From NCBI GenBank assembly GCA_029834535.1, contig JAQMWT010000362.1:372001-436000 (forward strand): 64,000 nt of DNA, given 5' to 3'. How positions within the stretch are numbered: the first letter of the stretch is position 1; every line of letters begins with the position of its first letter. The position numbers and the translations under genes are program-made. The stretch is from Chrysophaeum taylorii (taxonomy: Eukaryota; Sar; Pelagophyceae; Pelagomonadales; Pelagomonadaceae). Positions 1-8,228 of this stretch are shown here, piece after piece. Under the pieces are notes generated by a model. The model had not been told where the DNA came from. It saw only the letters and a list, made by a program, of their open reading frames with translations, and did no database searches.

Positions 1-1
1 C

Positions 2-196
2 GGGAACACCGGCGGGCGCGCTTTTTTGGGCGACTTCGACGTCGTCGCGGGGCGCCTCCACAACAATCTCACCGACACCTTCCCTCTCCTCCTCCACTGC
101 CCGGGCGAGCGGCGCTTCCGCGCCGAGTTCGACCGCCTCAAGGCTCTCGGCTGGGATGTCGATATCATCCCGTGCCAGGATCATCGTGAAGCATAA
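2..196 (+). CDS. C-terminal end of an unidentified gene (5' end outside window)
   Basis: An open frame runs from the window edge to a TAA at 194-196, giving about 64 residues that begin GNTGGRAFLGDFDVVAGRLH and end DIIPCQDHREA. The mix of residues (acidic, Phe/Leu, few low-complexity runs) looks like real protein, unlike the simple repeats that follow. I do not recognise the family. An upstream intron cannot be excluded because the start lies outside the window. Confidence 0.45.
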   Translation, partial: GNTGGRAFLGDFDVVAGRLHNNLTDTFPLLLHCPGERRFRAEFDRLKALGWDVDIIPCQDHREA

Positions 197-475
197 TAGA
201 ACAAACGCAAGGAGGAGGAGGAGGAGGAGGAGGAGGGGGTGGTTGCAATTGGCAGAGAGAAAGAAGGGAAAATGCGAGAAGAAGAAGAAGAAGAAGAAGA
301 AGAAGAGAGGCAGGAGCCGCGCGAGCCACGCAGCGGCTCGTTCGTTTTTGCAACGAAGGAAGGAAGGAAGGAATGCATATGAATGAGTCCGGTATATAGA
401 TGGTGCTTGGTTGACGAGAGGAAGGAAGGAAGGAAGGATGTTGCCAGCCAGTCAGTCAGTCAGTCAGTCAGTGAG
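197..475. repeat. Simple-repeat spacer between convergent genes
   Basis: This spacer holds (AGG)n near 212-236, (AAG)n near 279-305, (GGAA)n near 353-372 and 420-437, and (CAGT)n near 446-470. Open frames across it are low-complexity poly-Arg, poly-Lys or poly-Ser translations and are not genes. It separates the partial gene ending at 196 from the hydrolase whose stop is at 476, so it is a 3'-3' spacer. Confidence 0.8.
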
Positions 476-1705
476 TCAGTCGTCCGGCGAGGAGGTGTTA
501 TTATCGGCAAAGCCGAAGACGCCGGCGAGGGCGGCCTGGACCCTAGCCTCGCGATCGAGAGTCATGCCGAGGTGGTGGTCGAGGTCGGAGGCCTCGAAGC
601 CGAGGTCGGCGAGATTGAGGCCGTGGGAGTCGGTGCGGATCCAGGGTGGGACGCCGTTGTTGAACGCGTCGGCTCCGGCGATCGCCCACGAGGGCGGGAC
701 TTTCATGTAGGTCTGGAGAAAGATAGCGGCGGAATCGAAGAGGAAGCGTGGTCTGGGCGAATTGTGGTCGCCCTCGACCAAAACGAGATTTTTGTCGCCG
801 GCGTACTTTTCGTGAAGCATGGAGCTGTGGTGCGAGGCGATGAAGTCGTCCTGCTCGGCCGCGACGAACAAGGTTGGGACGAACGAGGTTTCGACCTGGT
901 TGATCGCGGCGACGTCCTCGAGCTTGAAGCCGGCGGATTTTTGGACCGAATTTTTGACCATCCGAAGGACGATCGAGACGACGAAGCCGGGGACCGTGAG
1001 TCCGTTGCTGCGCGCGCGATCGACGAGCTCCTCGGCGAGCTGCGTGAGGTCGGCGAAGGCGGAATCGCAGACCATCGCCGCGATCGAGGGGTCGCGGGAG
1101 CTGTGCATCAAGGCACAGACGGCGCCCATGCTGCGTCCCCAGAGCGCGATCGAGGCGACGCGGCCCGAGGCGCGGAGGTGGGCGATGACCGTCGCGAGGT
1201 CGTCTCGCTCCCAATAACCGAGCGACACCCACTCGCCCTCCGACTTGCCCGATCCCGAAAAGTCAAAAGCAAAGAGGGTCGCGCCGATCGAGAAGCACAA
1301 CGCCAGCTGCGAGATCGCCTCGACGCGCGCGCTCGAGTTTCCGTGGAGGTAGATGAGGCATGGTCGCGGCGCGCCGTCGTCGCCGACCGGCCGCCAGTGC
1401 GAGCACGCCAGTCGGTGTCCCCGGGGGTTGATTAGCTCGAGGTCGGTCCTCTCGAAGAATCGCTCGTGCCACTCGAAGCACGGCGGGCCCAGGTGCTCCG
1501 CTTCGTAGCTCGCGCGCGGCGGTCGAATGATCGCGTTCACGAGCTCCTGGTACCCGACCTTGGCCATCTCCCAGTAGCTCATGTTTCGGCCCGGCTCATC
1601 CTCGCCCCTCCGCTCCTGCTGCTGGGGTCCGGGGGCCTCCCCGCGGTTCTGCGAGTTTCCCATCGAACGCTTTATTACTTCTGTCGTCGCATCCGCCGCG
1701 CACAA
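476..1705 (-). CDS. Alpha/beta hydrolase (serine hydrolase/thioesterase-like)
   Basis: 409 residues. The alpha/beta-hydrolase core starts near residue 100 with LIYLHGNSS (oxyanion-hole HGN), followed by DFSGSGKSEG and the nucleophile elbow GRSMGA, where Ser is the likely nucleophile. A late Asp (AEQDD) and the His in EGDHNSPR complete a plausible Ser-Asp-His triad. The layout resembles membrane-associated ABHD13/ABHD17-type depalmitoylases and bacterial-type hydrolases, but the substrate cannot be read from sequence. The first Met lies at 1705; a second at 1663 would give an N-terminus starting MGNSQN, with a Gly at position 2 that could be myristoylated. A (CT)n tract at 1734-1776 lies just upstream. 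The + strand frame over this gene is its shadow. Confidence 0.85.
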   Translation of the reverse strand: MCAADATTEVIKRSMGNSQNRGEAPGPQQQERRGEDEPGRNMSYWEMAKVGYQELVNAIIRPPRASYEAEHLGPPCFEWHERFFERTDLELINPRGHRLACSHWRPVGDDGAPRPCLIYLHGNSSARVEAISQLALCFSIGATLFAFDFSGSGKSEGEWVSLGYWERDDLATVIAHLRASGRVASIALWGRSMGAVCALMHSSRDPSIAAMVCDSAFADLTQLAEELVDRARSNGLTVPGFVVSIVLRMVKNSVQKSAGFKLEDVAAINQVETSFVPTLFVAAEQDDFIASHHSSMLHEKYAGDKNLVLVEGDHNSPRPRFLFDSAAIFLQTYMKVPPSWAIAGADAFNNGVPPWIRTDSHGLNLADLGFEASDLDHHLGMTLDREARVQAALAGVFGFADNNTSSPDD

Positions 1706-1733
1706 CCGAGGGAACTACCCATCACGCTGCCCT

Positions 1734-1741
1734 TCTCTCTC

Positions 1742-1776
<35 letters not shown>
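1734..1776. repeat. (CT)n microsatellite upstream of hydrolase
   Basis: A nearly pure CT run lies between the hydrolase start and the RanGAP stop. CT/GA tracts are common in compact algal promoters; a regulatory role here is only inference. Confidence 0.7.
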
Positions 1777-1847
1777 AAAAAAAACAAAAAAATGGTTCGT
1801 TGCTCCGACCGTTTGGTGGTTCGATAATGGGCTTTACTTTTAGGATT

Positions 1848-3131
1848 TCATTTCGTGGTGGTGGTCGTCGTCGTCGTCGAAAGGTGCTTCTCGGTCGCCG
1901 CGATGAGAGCTTCGACCTCGGCATCCTCCTCTTCTTTCTCCTCCTCTTCGGCCTCTTCGTCGTTGTCGTCCATGGGGCCCAAGACGACCCCCTCCCCTAG
2001 AATTTCCGGGAGCTGGTCGAGGGCGTCGGTCGAGAGGCCGTTCCCGTCGAGGTCGAGCTTGGCAAGGCCCGGGCAGGCGACCGCGATTGCGCGGGCCAGG
2101 GTGAGGGCGCCGGTCGAGGTGATCTCGTTGGTGGAGGCGAGGAGCGCGCGGAGGCGGGCGGGGCGCGCGCGCAAAAGAAGGGTCGCCAGGTTGCGGGAGC
2201 CCGCGTTCTGTATCTCGTTATCCTCGAGCGCGAGAGTGAGGAGGCGCTGGACGACCGTTACGGGCAGGAAACCGACGCTCGCGGGCGTCAGTTCGTTGCC
2301 CGAGACGTCGAGGTGCGTCAGCTCGCCGAGGGCTTCGAGGGCCTCCGCGATTGGCTTGAAACCATCGTCGCCGAGAGAACAGTCGCGGAGGTCGAGGGTG
2401 TGGAGCGGCGGGGCCCGCGTTGAAATAAAGCTGGCGACGGCCGCGCCGCCCGAGAGGGCGAGAGTGTTGTCGACCAAGTCGAGTTTCTCGAGATTCTCGA
2501 GCTTCTCGAGGCTGCGCGCGACCGCGAGCGAGCCGTCGCGACCAGCCCTCGTCCCCGAAAATCGAAAGTCCTTGAGGTTTGGAGCGCGTTCGACGATGCG
2601 CGCGACGGCCGCGGCGCCCTCGTCGCCTGACATATTGTTGTGGTAGTGGAACGTCTCGAGGTCTGCCGCCTCGACGAGCGAGGCGAGCTGCTCGGCCGCG
2701 GCCGCCGACATCCCGTTGTTGCAGATGCGCAGGGACTTGAGGCGCTGGGCCTCGAGGAGCGGCAGCAAGGCGTCGATGCCTTTTTGCCCGAGCGCGTTGT
2801 CCGAGACGTCGACCGCCGTCAGCCGCCGACTTGCGAATGCCGCCGCGAGTCGCGATAGCACCCGAAGCGCCTCGGCCTCGGGCCGCCCGGCGATCACGTC
2901 CGACACGTCTACCGACGTCACGCTAAAGAGATCCCCCAACTTGGCCGCCACGCACTCGGCGGCCTCGATCGTGTACGACTTGTTCGACAGCTTGACGTGC
3001 CGTATGGCCTCGAGGTCGCGATCCCCGAGAGGCGCGAGCAGCGCTTCGGCGCGCTCGGCACCAACCACTTCGCGCTCGGGGTGCGACACGCACACGTCGA
3101 AGCACTCGCGCTCGCCGAGGACGACACCCAT
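1848..3131 (-). CDS. RANGAP1: Ran GTPase-activating protein (RanGAP)
   Basis: 427 residues. The protein stimulates GTP hydrolysis by Ran on the cytoplasmic side of the nuclear pore, releasing export and import complexes. After about 45 residues comes the family opening LSNKSYTIEAAECVAA, then SDVIAGRPEAEALRVL and VDVSDNALGQKG, followed by a run of about ten leucine-rich repeats (NNGMSAAAAEQL, NNMSGDEGA, LDLRDCSLGDDG, LDVSGNELTPASVG). An acidic tail rich in Glu near residues 380-400 is also typical of the family. The length fits RanGAP without the plant WPP or animal SUMO-binding extension. The C-terminus ends in a short Thr run from a trinucleotide repeat. It is divergent from the aldo-keto reductase gene; the original spacer was about 48 bp before a repeat inserted. 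Confidence 0.88.
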   Translation of the reverse strand: MGVVLGERECFDVCVSHPEREVVGAERAEALLAPLGDRDLEAIRHVKLSNKSYTIEAAECVAAKLGDLFSVTSVDVSDVIAGRPEAEALRVLSRLAAAFASRRLTAVDVSDNALGQKGIDALLPLLEAQRLKSLRICNNGMSAAAAEQLASLVEAADLETFHYHNNMSGDEGAAAVARIVERAPNLKDFRFSGTRAGRDGSLAVARSLEKLENLEKLDLVDNTLALSGGAAVASFISTRAPPLHTLDLRDCSLGDDGFKPIAEALEALGELTHLDVSGNELTPASVGFLPVTVVQRLLTLALEDNEIQNAGSRNLATLLLRARPARLRALLASTNEITSTGALTLARAIAVACPGLAKLDLDGNGLSTDALDQLPEILGEGVVLGPMDDNDEEAEEEEKEEEDAEVEALIAATEKHLSTTTTTTTTK

Positions 3132-3179
3132 AATTAATTCCGAAACCCTTTTCGACGACCGACCGACCGACAGTTGAAA

Positions 3180-3906
3180 CCCTCACCACGCTCGACAACA
3201 AGGAGCAACTCTACGATATCAAAACCCTCGCTTGGGGTTCGTTGTACACCGCCCACGCCCTCCATCCCTCCCACCCGTCGCCTGTCGATCGGCGCGCAGC
3301 GCAAGTCCACTCCGAATACCTCGCTCACGCCCGCGGCATCGACGCCATCATCCCCCAGCCGGGCACAGCACCACCGCCTGGCTTCTTGGGCCCTGTCGAA
3401 CAGCGGCTACGTAGCTACGGCACCGTCGCCGGCCTCGTCTTTGGTGCCTTCGGTGAGGCCAGCGCGGCGTGCCACGCTCTCGCCCAAACATGCGCAGAGC
3501 GCATCGCTGCGTGAACCTGGGTGGCAAGCGGCTGCGCCAACTTCACAGAGGCAAAGGCGGCCCAAACTCGCCGCATCTACCGCGAGTGGGGGATCGCCAA
3601 CGCATTAGGCCGGGCTCGCTGTGCCCTCTCCGCCCTCACCCATGTCGCCGCCTCGGGGAACCCCACCCAGGCCGCCCGATCCCAGCAGGACGTCACCCTT
3701 CGTCGCACATACGTCCGGCGGCAGCATGCGTACGACCTAGGGGCGGGGCCCGTCCTCTCTTCGCCTGCCCCACGCCTCGGCGATGACCCCGACTAGGTCC
3801 CGCGTACTTATCTCCGCCCGTCAGGCACATCCCTCATACCCCACAAACCCACCCACATCCTTCATGCTCCCCACACACACCCCCCTCTTAGCAGTCGACA
3901 TTTAAA
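3180..3906 (+). mobile_element. Retroposon-like insertion R1a (longest copy of family R1)
   Basis: A 727-bp insertion flanked by the 11-bp direct repeat GACAGTTGAAA (3169-3179 and 3907-3917). The last ~325 bp recur in inverted orientation at 18455-18783 and in pieces at 26703-27105, all ending in CATTTAAAGACA. The upstream half encodes retroelement-like protein text (LRSYGTVAGLVFGAFGEAS and GIANALGRARCALSALTH) of a type seen in C-terminal regions of protist retroelement ORFs. That, the 3' anchoring of shorter copies and the target-site duplication suggest a 5'-truncated non-LTR retroposon; the family assignment is an inference. The element ends immediately before the aldo-keto reductase ATG. 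Confidence 0.65.
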
Positions 3907-3916
3907 GACAGTTGAA

Positions 3917-4927
3917 ATGCACCACATGGCCGCCGACGATAATTCAAAAAAGCGGCGCAAGACGACGGAGAGTATGCTGGATCGGTGCGTGCGGCTGTCG
4001 AACGGGGTCGAGATGCCGATGGTGGGGTTCGGGACCTACAAGCTCAAGGAGAGCGACAAAGGGGTCGTGTCGTCCGCACTCCGCGCGGGATACAGGCTCG
4101 TCGACACGGCCCACGTCTACGCCGGCGGGAAGATGGAGGGCGTCGTGGGGAAGGCGATAAAGAATCGCGAAGTGTTCGTGACGACCAAGCACTGGCGGGG
4201 GTTCCACGGCTACGACGCGACGCGCCAGTGCCTCGCGCAGTCCCTCGGACGCCTCGGCGTCGATGCCGTCGACCTCTACCTCATGCACTGGCCCGGCCCG
4301 GGATACTCGGCGATGGCGCGGTCGAAGAATAGGAGCATCGAGTCCTACTTCAAAAAAGGTCACGAGGACATGGCCTCCCTCCGACTCGAGACGTGGCGCG
4401 CGATGGAAGACGCTTATCTTTCCGGGAAGTGTCGCGCCATCGGCGTCTCGAATTTCACCTGCGACCATCTCCGCAAGCTCCTCGCCTGGCCCGACCTCCG
4501 CGTTCGCCCGACCGTCAACCAGATCGAGCTTCACCCCTACCTCCAGCAGCGCGACCTCGTTTTCCTCTGCGAGAAGGAGAACGTCAAGCTCCAGGCCTAC
4601 GCGAGCCTCGGGGGTCAGGATTCCTCCGCAAAGGACTGGGCGGCTCTCGGGATGCCGCCGCTCCTCGACCACCCGGCCGTCCTCGCGGCGGCGGAAGCCC
4701 ACGGCGCAACTCCCGCCGCGGTCCTCTTGCGGTGGGCCCTTCAGCACGGCTACGCGATCATTCCCAAGTCGAGGTCCCCGGACCGCATTGCCCACAACGC
4801 CGCCGCCCTCGACCGCTTCGACCTCTCGGACGCCGAGATGGCCGCCCTCGACGCCCTCGACCTGGGGGGCATGAACGGCCGCCTCACCTGGCGCCGCGAC
4901 GAGCTTCGAGCCCTCGACTTCGAGTAG
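3917..4927 (+). CDS. Aldo-keto reductase (AKR superfamily)
   Basis: 336 residues. NAD(P)H-dependent oxidoreductase acting on carbonyls, probably cytosolic. The TIM-barrel signature residues are all visible: Asp63 and Tyr68 in LVDTAHVY, Lys91 in TTKHW and His124 in YLMHWPG, the complete AKR catalytic tetrad. GVSNFTCDHL, NQIELHPYLQQ and IPKSRSPDRI (cofactor-binding Lys/Ser/Arg) follow in order. Length and order match AKR enzymes of the xylose/aldose reductase type; substrate is unknown. A second in-frame ATG lies nine bases after the first. The A of the chosen ATG is the last base of the duplicated target site of insertion R1a, so this gene's promoter was altered or supplied by that element. 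Confidence 0.9.
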   Translation: MHHMAADDNSKKRRKTTESMLDRCVRLSNGVEMPMVGFGTYKLKESDKGVVSSALRAGYRLVDTAHVYAGGKMEGVVGKAIKNREVFVTTKHWRGFHGYDATRQCLAQSLGRLGVDAVDLYLMHWPGPGYSAMARSKNRSIESYFKKGHEDMASLRLETWRAMEDAYLSGKCRAIGVSNFTCDHLRKLLAWPDLRVRPTVNQIELHPYLQQRDLVFLCEKENVKLQAYASLGGQDSSAKDWAALGMPPLLDHPAVLAAAEAHGATPAAVLLRWALQHGYAIIPKSRSPDRIAHNAAALDRFDLSDAEMAALDALDLGGMNGRLTWRRDELRALDFE

Positions 4928-4965
4928 TGACGACCACGTGTTATTATTAACTACTTCTTCTTCAT

Positions 4966-6555
4966 ATGGCCGCCGCCGCCGCCGCTGCGATGACGTCTTT
5001 GGTGCTCTCTCTAACGTCGTCGTCGTCGTCGGTCGTCGTCCGGGGGTACTCGATGAAGGTGTTCCCCCGCAGCAGTAGCTCCTCCAGGATAGTGCGGCAA
5101 CAGTGGCGCGCCGTCGCGACGAGCGAAGATGTCACCGCCTTTACGCTTCGGAGGACGCGCGTGAAGAACGTCGTCGAGGCCGCGGACCCCCTGAGTCTGG
5201 TGGGGTCGCGCGTCGTGGTGAAGGGATGGGCGCGAACCGTGCGCGCGCAAAAGAGCCTCGGATTCCTCGAGGTGAACGACGGGTCGAGCTTGGGCGGACT
5301 CCAGTGCGTCTTCGAGGGCGAGAGCCTGCTGTCGTCTCTGAAAGAGGTCGCGACCGGCGCCGCCGTGAGCGTGTCGGGCGAGATCGTCCAAGGCGGCGGC
5401 AAGCAGCCCGTGGAGCTCCGCGCCTCGTCGCTGGACATCATCGGGGACTGCGAGAAGTCTTACCCTCTCCAGAAGAAGCGACACTCGCTCGAATTTTTGC
5501 GGTCTATCGCGCACCTGAGACCGCGGACCAACACCCTCGCCGCCGTGGCCCGCGTCCGGAGCACGCTCGCCCAGGCGACCCACGATTATTTCCGGTCGAA
5601 AGGATTTCAGTACGTCCACTCGCCGGTAATTACCGCGAGCGACACCGAGGGCGCCGGCGAGATGTTTCGGGTGACGACGCTCGCCGGTAATGACCTGAGC
5701 GCGGCCGCCAAGGCAGACGACTTCTCCGACGACTTTTTTGGGACCTCCGCGTTTCTGACTGTGTCGGGACAGCTTTCGGCGGAGGCCTACGCGTGTGCCC
5801 TCGGCGACGTGTACACTTTCGGACCAACGTTCCGAGCCGAAAATTCTCAGACGAGTCGCCACCTCGCCGAATTCTGGATGATCGAGCCCGAGATGGCCTT
5901 CGCCGACCTCGGGGAGGCGATGGACAACGCCGAGGGCCTCGTCAAGTCTTGCGTCTCGAAGGCCCTCGCCGAATGCGGCGCCGACGTCACTTTTTTCGAC
6001 AAATTTTACGGCCAAAACGGCCTCGTCGACCGCCTCGAGGCGCTCCGGGACAAGCCCTTCGAGCGCATCAAGTACGCCGACGCCGTCGACCTCTTGAAAG
6101 CCGCAATTTCGAAAGACCCCGACGCATGGCAATTTCCCGACGTCGACTTTGGCACCGATCTCGCGACCGAACACGAGAGATGGCTCGCGGAATCGCATTT
6201 CGACGGCGCCTGCGTCTTTGTCTATGACTACCCGAGGGACATAAAGGCCTTTTATATGCGCGACAACGACGATGGACGCACCGTCGCCGCCTTTGACCTC
6301 CTCGCTCCCGGCGTTGGCGAGCTCGTCGGTGGCTCGCAGCGCGAAGAGCGCCTCCACAAACTCAAATCCAAAATGGACGACTTCCAACTCGACCCCGACG
6401 CCTACTGGTGGTACCTCGACCTCCGAAAGTACGGCTCCGTCCCCCACGCCGGCTACGGCCTCGGCTTCGAGCGTCTCGTCTGCTACGTCACCGCCCAGGA
6501 CAACATCCGCGACGCTATCCCCTTTCCCCGGTACCCAGGCAACGCCAACTTTTAA
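4966..6555 (+). CDS. NARS2: Asparaginyl-tRNA synthetase, bacterial/organelle type
   Basis: 529 residues. Charges tRNA-Asn with Asn; class IIb synthetase. A Ser/Arg-rich N-terminus of about 60 residues, poor in acidic residues, precedes the anticodon-binding OB fold ([20 protein letters not shown]), consistent with an organelle presequence. The catalytic core shows the AsnRS opening [15 protein letters not shown], motif 2 in [20 protein letters not shown] and motif 3 in [16 protein letters not shown], ending [12 protein letters not shown] as in bacterial AsnRS. A 70-90 residue insertion lies between motifs 2 and 3 ([13 protein letters not shown] region). It is co-directional with the aldo-keto reductase 38 bp upstream. 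Whether it serves mitochondrion, plastid or both cannot be told from sequence. Confidence 0.93.
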   Translation: MAAAAAAAMTSLVLSLTSSSSSVVVRGYSMKVFPRSSSSSRIVRQQWRAVATSEDVTAFTLRRTRVKNVVEAADPLSLVGSRVVVKGWARTVRAQKSLGFLEVNDGSSLGGLQCVFEGESLLSSLKEVATGAAVSVSGEIVQGGGKQPVELRASSLDIIGDCEKSYPLQKKRHSLEFLRSIAHLRPRTNTLAAVARVRSTLAQATHDYFRSKGFQYVHSPVITASDTEGAGEMFRVTTLAGNDLSAAAKADDFSDDFFGTSAFLTVSGQLSAEAYACALGDVYTFGPTFRAENSQTSRHLAEFWMIEPEMAFADLGEAMDNAEGLVKSCVSKALAECGADVTFFDKFYGQNGLVDRLEALRDKPFERIKYADAVDLLKAAISKDPDAWQFPDVDFGTDLATEHERWLAESHFDGACVFVYDYPRDIKAFYMRDNDDGRTVAAFDLLAPGVGELVGGSQREERLHKLKSKMDDFQLDPDAYWWYLDLRKYGSVPHAGYGLGFERLVCYVTAQDNIRDAIPFPRYPGNANF

Positions 6556-6583
6556 GTTAATTCTACTGGCGTGCTCTTCATTT

Positions 6584-6699
6584 AACTAACTAACTAACTA
6601 ACTTCAGACCTCTCCCGAGCATGGGAGCCAGGCCGGACCGACAGGAGCCAGTCCGGAATCACGGGCCTGTAGACGAGGAGCGCCGAAAGGTCGGTCGGC
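6584..6699 (-). repeat. SINE-like repeat, truncated copy A
   Basis: About 116 bp matching the (TTAG)n-tailed end of the repeat seen full length at 25168-25467 and 63706-63986. Read on the minus strand it ends in tandem TTAG units (CTAA units at 6584-6600), preceded by the hairpin CTCCCGAGCATGGGAG. The other end is missing, as in 5'-truncated retroposons. It lies 29 bp beyond the AsnRS stop codon, so it may contribute to that transcript's 3' end. No clear target duplication is seen at this copy. Confidence 0.7.
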
Positions 6700-7222
6700 A
6701 ATAATAATAACAGGTCGAAAACCGGTGCTCGCTGGGCCTTGGCTAATACTCGCACGAGCCTGAGATGTTGGGTGTGGTGGGGGGATATTTCTCAGTGCGG
6801 CGGCCGGGCGGCGGCGTCTGCTCCTCGGGAGTTGGGTCACCTGGGTGGGACACAAATTCGCGTATTGTTACGGTGGTGGCGTGGCCAAAGGAAGGGGAAA
6901 ACTCATCAACGGGACGACCAAGGGAACGAACGACACGCGCGCTCTAAACCTCGTGCTCGCTTGCTGAGAGCGCCCAAGGGGCAGGACCATTCCCTTCTTA
7001 CAGACTCTCGGATTGTCACGTGTTGCGTGCCACACACAAGGTCCTTCCTTCCTTCCTTCCTTTCCTCCCTTCCTCCCCTCCCCCTGACAACACACCACGC
7101 CCGCGCCACTGGGAAAGCGGCGATATAGAAGACGAAGTACAGACGCGCAACAACTTCGATAATGATGTGCGCATTGTCGCGTGCTCGCTCGCCCGCCTTT
7201 AGTACATAGACCGCAGCACTTG
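6700..7222. other. Intergenic spacer without a supported gene
   Basis: Convergent spacer between AsnRS (with its repeat) and the membrane protein at 7223. It contains an (ATA)n stretch near 6700-6710 and a (CTTC)n run near 7041-7065. No open frame here has convincing protein composition. Confidence 0.6.
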
Positions 7223-8035
7223 CTAGATGACGAGTGCGGGGGGCTTGCCGGTGAGGAGATGGCACCAATAGTCGAAATCATCTTGAAAAATCTGTTCCGC
7301 GATGGTGGCCCCGCTTCGGTTGTGCGGGTGGCGATCCACGACGCGCGGATCCCTAAGTGTGCCATAATGCTCAGCAACCGCGAGGCAGTTCTCGTTGGCC
7401 GGGGAGCACGCGGAGCAGACAGCGTGCTCGTCACACGGGTAAAGCTCGACCTCGTTGTAGGGGCTTTCGTCGTCGTGGCGCATGGTCTGGACGTCGTCAA
7501 TGGGCTCGCGGTTTTGCGATTGGTCCGGCATCCGCGGAACGAAGGTTCCGTCGCAGACTCGCGGCAGATTTGCCACGAGCTGCCACATGCACGGCATGAC
7601 GTAGGAGGACTTATCGTCGATACAGGCCTCGCTACAAAAGCGGCCAATGACTGGACCGAGTCGGGTTGCAAAGGGGCGGCGCGGATGTGACTCCCACGGC
7701 GGCTGGCGATCGCAATAGCTGAGGTAATCATCGGCGGTGCACGAGGTGGACCACCCGGCCGTCATCTGGCTGGCCGCGGCGGGCCTTCGCATCGGATAGA
7801 CCTGATCGTCGTCGTAGTCGGCGCATGCCGCGATGTCGAAGAGGCCGTGGACGCCCTCGACGACGTGAAGGTCCTGCTGTTGTGTGATGAGGGTCCGCAC
7901 CCCGCCCGCGCCGAGGACGAGACACGCGAATAGGTACGCTCCCGTCAGCACCTTGGCCCACCGTCGTCGCGGAGATCGTTTCAGGGGCGTCTCCTCGTTG
8001 GCCTCCACCCCGCCGAGGAGCGCAGCCGCTTCCAT
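7223..8035 (-). CDS. Cys-rich single-pass membrane protein of unknown function
   Basis: 270 residues from the preferred start at 8035 (MEAAALLGGVEANEETPL); an upstream Met at 8116 adds 27 poorly protein-like residues. A basic stretch (KRSPRRRWAKV) precedes one hydrophobic segment (LTGAYLFACLVLGAGGV), so the protein is probably type II with a lumenal or outer C-terminal domain of about 215 residues. That domain contains about a dozen Cys (CADYDDD, CTADDYLSYCDRQ, CSEACIDDKSSYVMPC, CDEHAVCSACSPANENC) suggesting disulfides. I do not recognise the family. It is co-directional with the glycosyltransferase at 8229, about 190 bp away. Confidence 0.6.
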   Translation of the reverse strand: MEAAALLGGVEANEETPLKRSPRRRWAKVLTGAYLFACLVLGAGGVRTLITQQQDLHVVEGVHGLFDIAACADYDDDQVYPMRRPAAASQMTAGWSTSCTADDYLSYCDRQPPWESHPRRPFATRLGPVIGRFCSEACIDDKSSYVMPCMWQLVANLPRVCDGTFVPRMPDQSQNREPIDDVQTMRHDDESPYNEVELYPCDEHAVCSACSPANENCLAVAEHYGTLRDPRVVDRHPHNRSGATIAEQIFQDDFDYWCHLLTGKPPALVI

Positions 8036-8228
8036 CGCCGCGCAGCTTGTGTCTCGTCTGTCTGTGTGTCTGTCGAAAAAAGGAGGGTCAGCCTTGACGT
8101 CAAAGAGAGGGTACAAGAAGATTTCTTCACTTTCCCTTCAACTTGGCGTCGTTTTCTTGGGGAAACGACCGTTTCCAGAGAATGAATTCGAAATGAATTC
8201 TCAACTTACCAACGAAACAAGAAAATCA

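Noticed and set aside
383-1435. 350-residue + strand open frame
   Set aside because: It is antisense to the alpha/beta hydrolase, which has a full catalytic motif set. The + frame is Asp/Arg/Glu-rich shadow with no domain.
5011-6447. 478-residue minus-strand open frame
   Set aside because: Shadow of the AsnRS gene; the + frame has all class II motifs.
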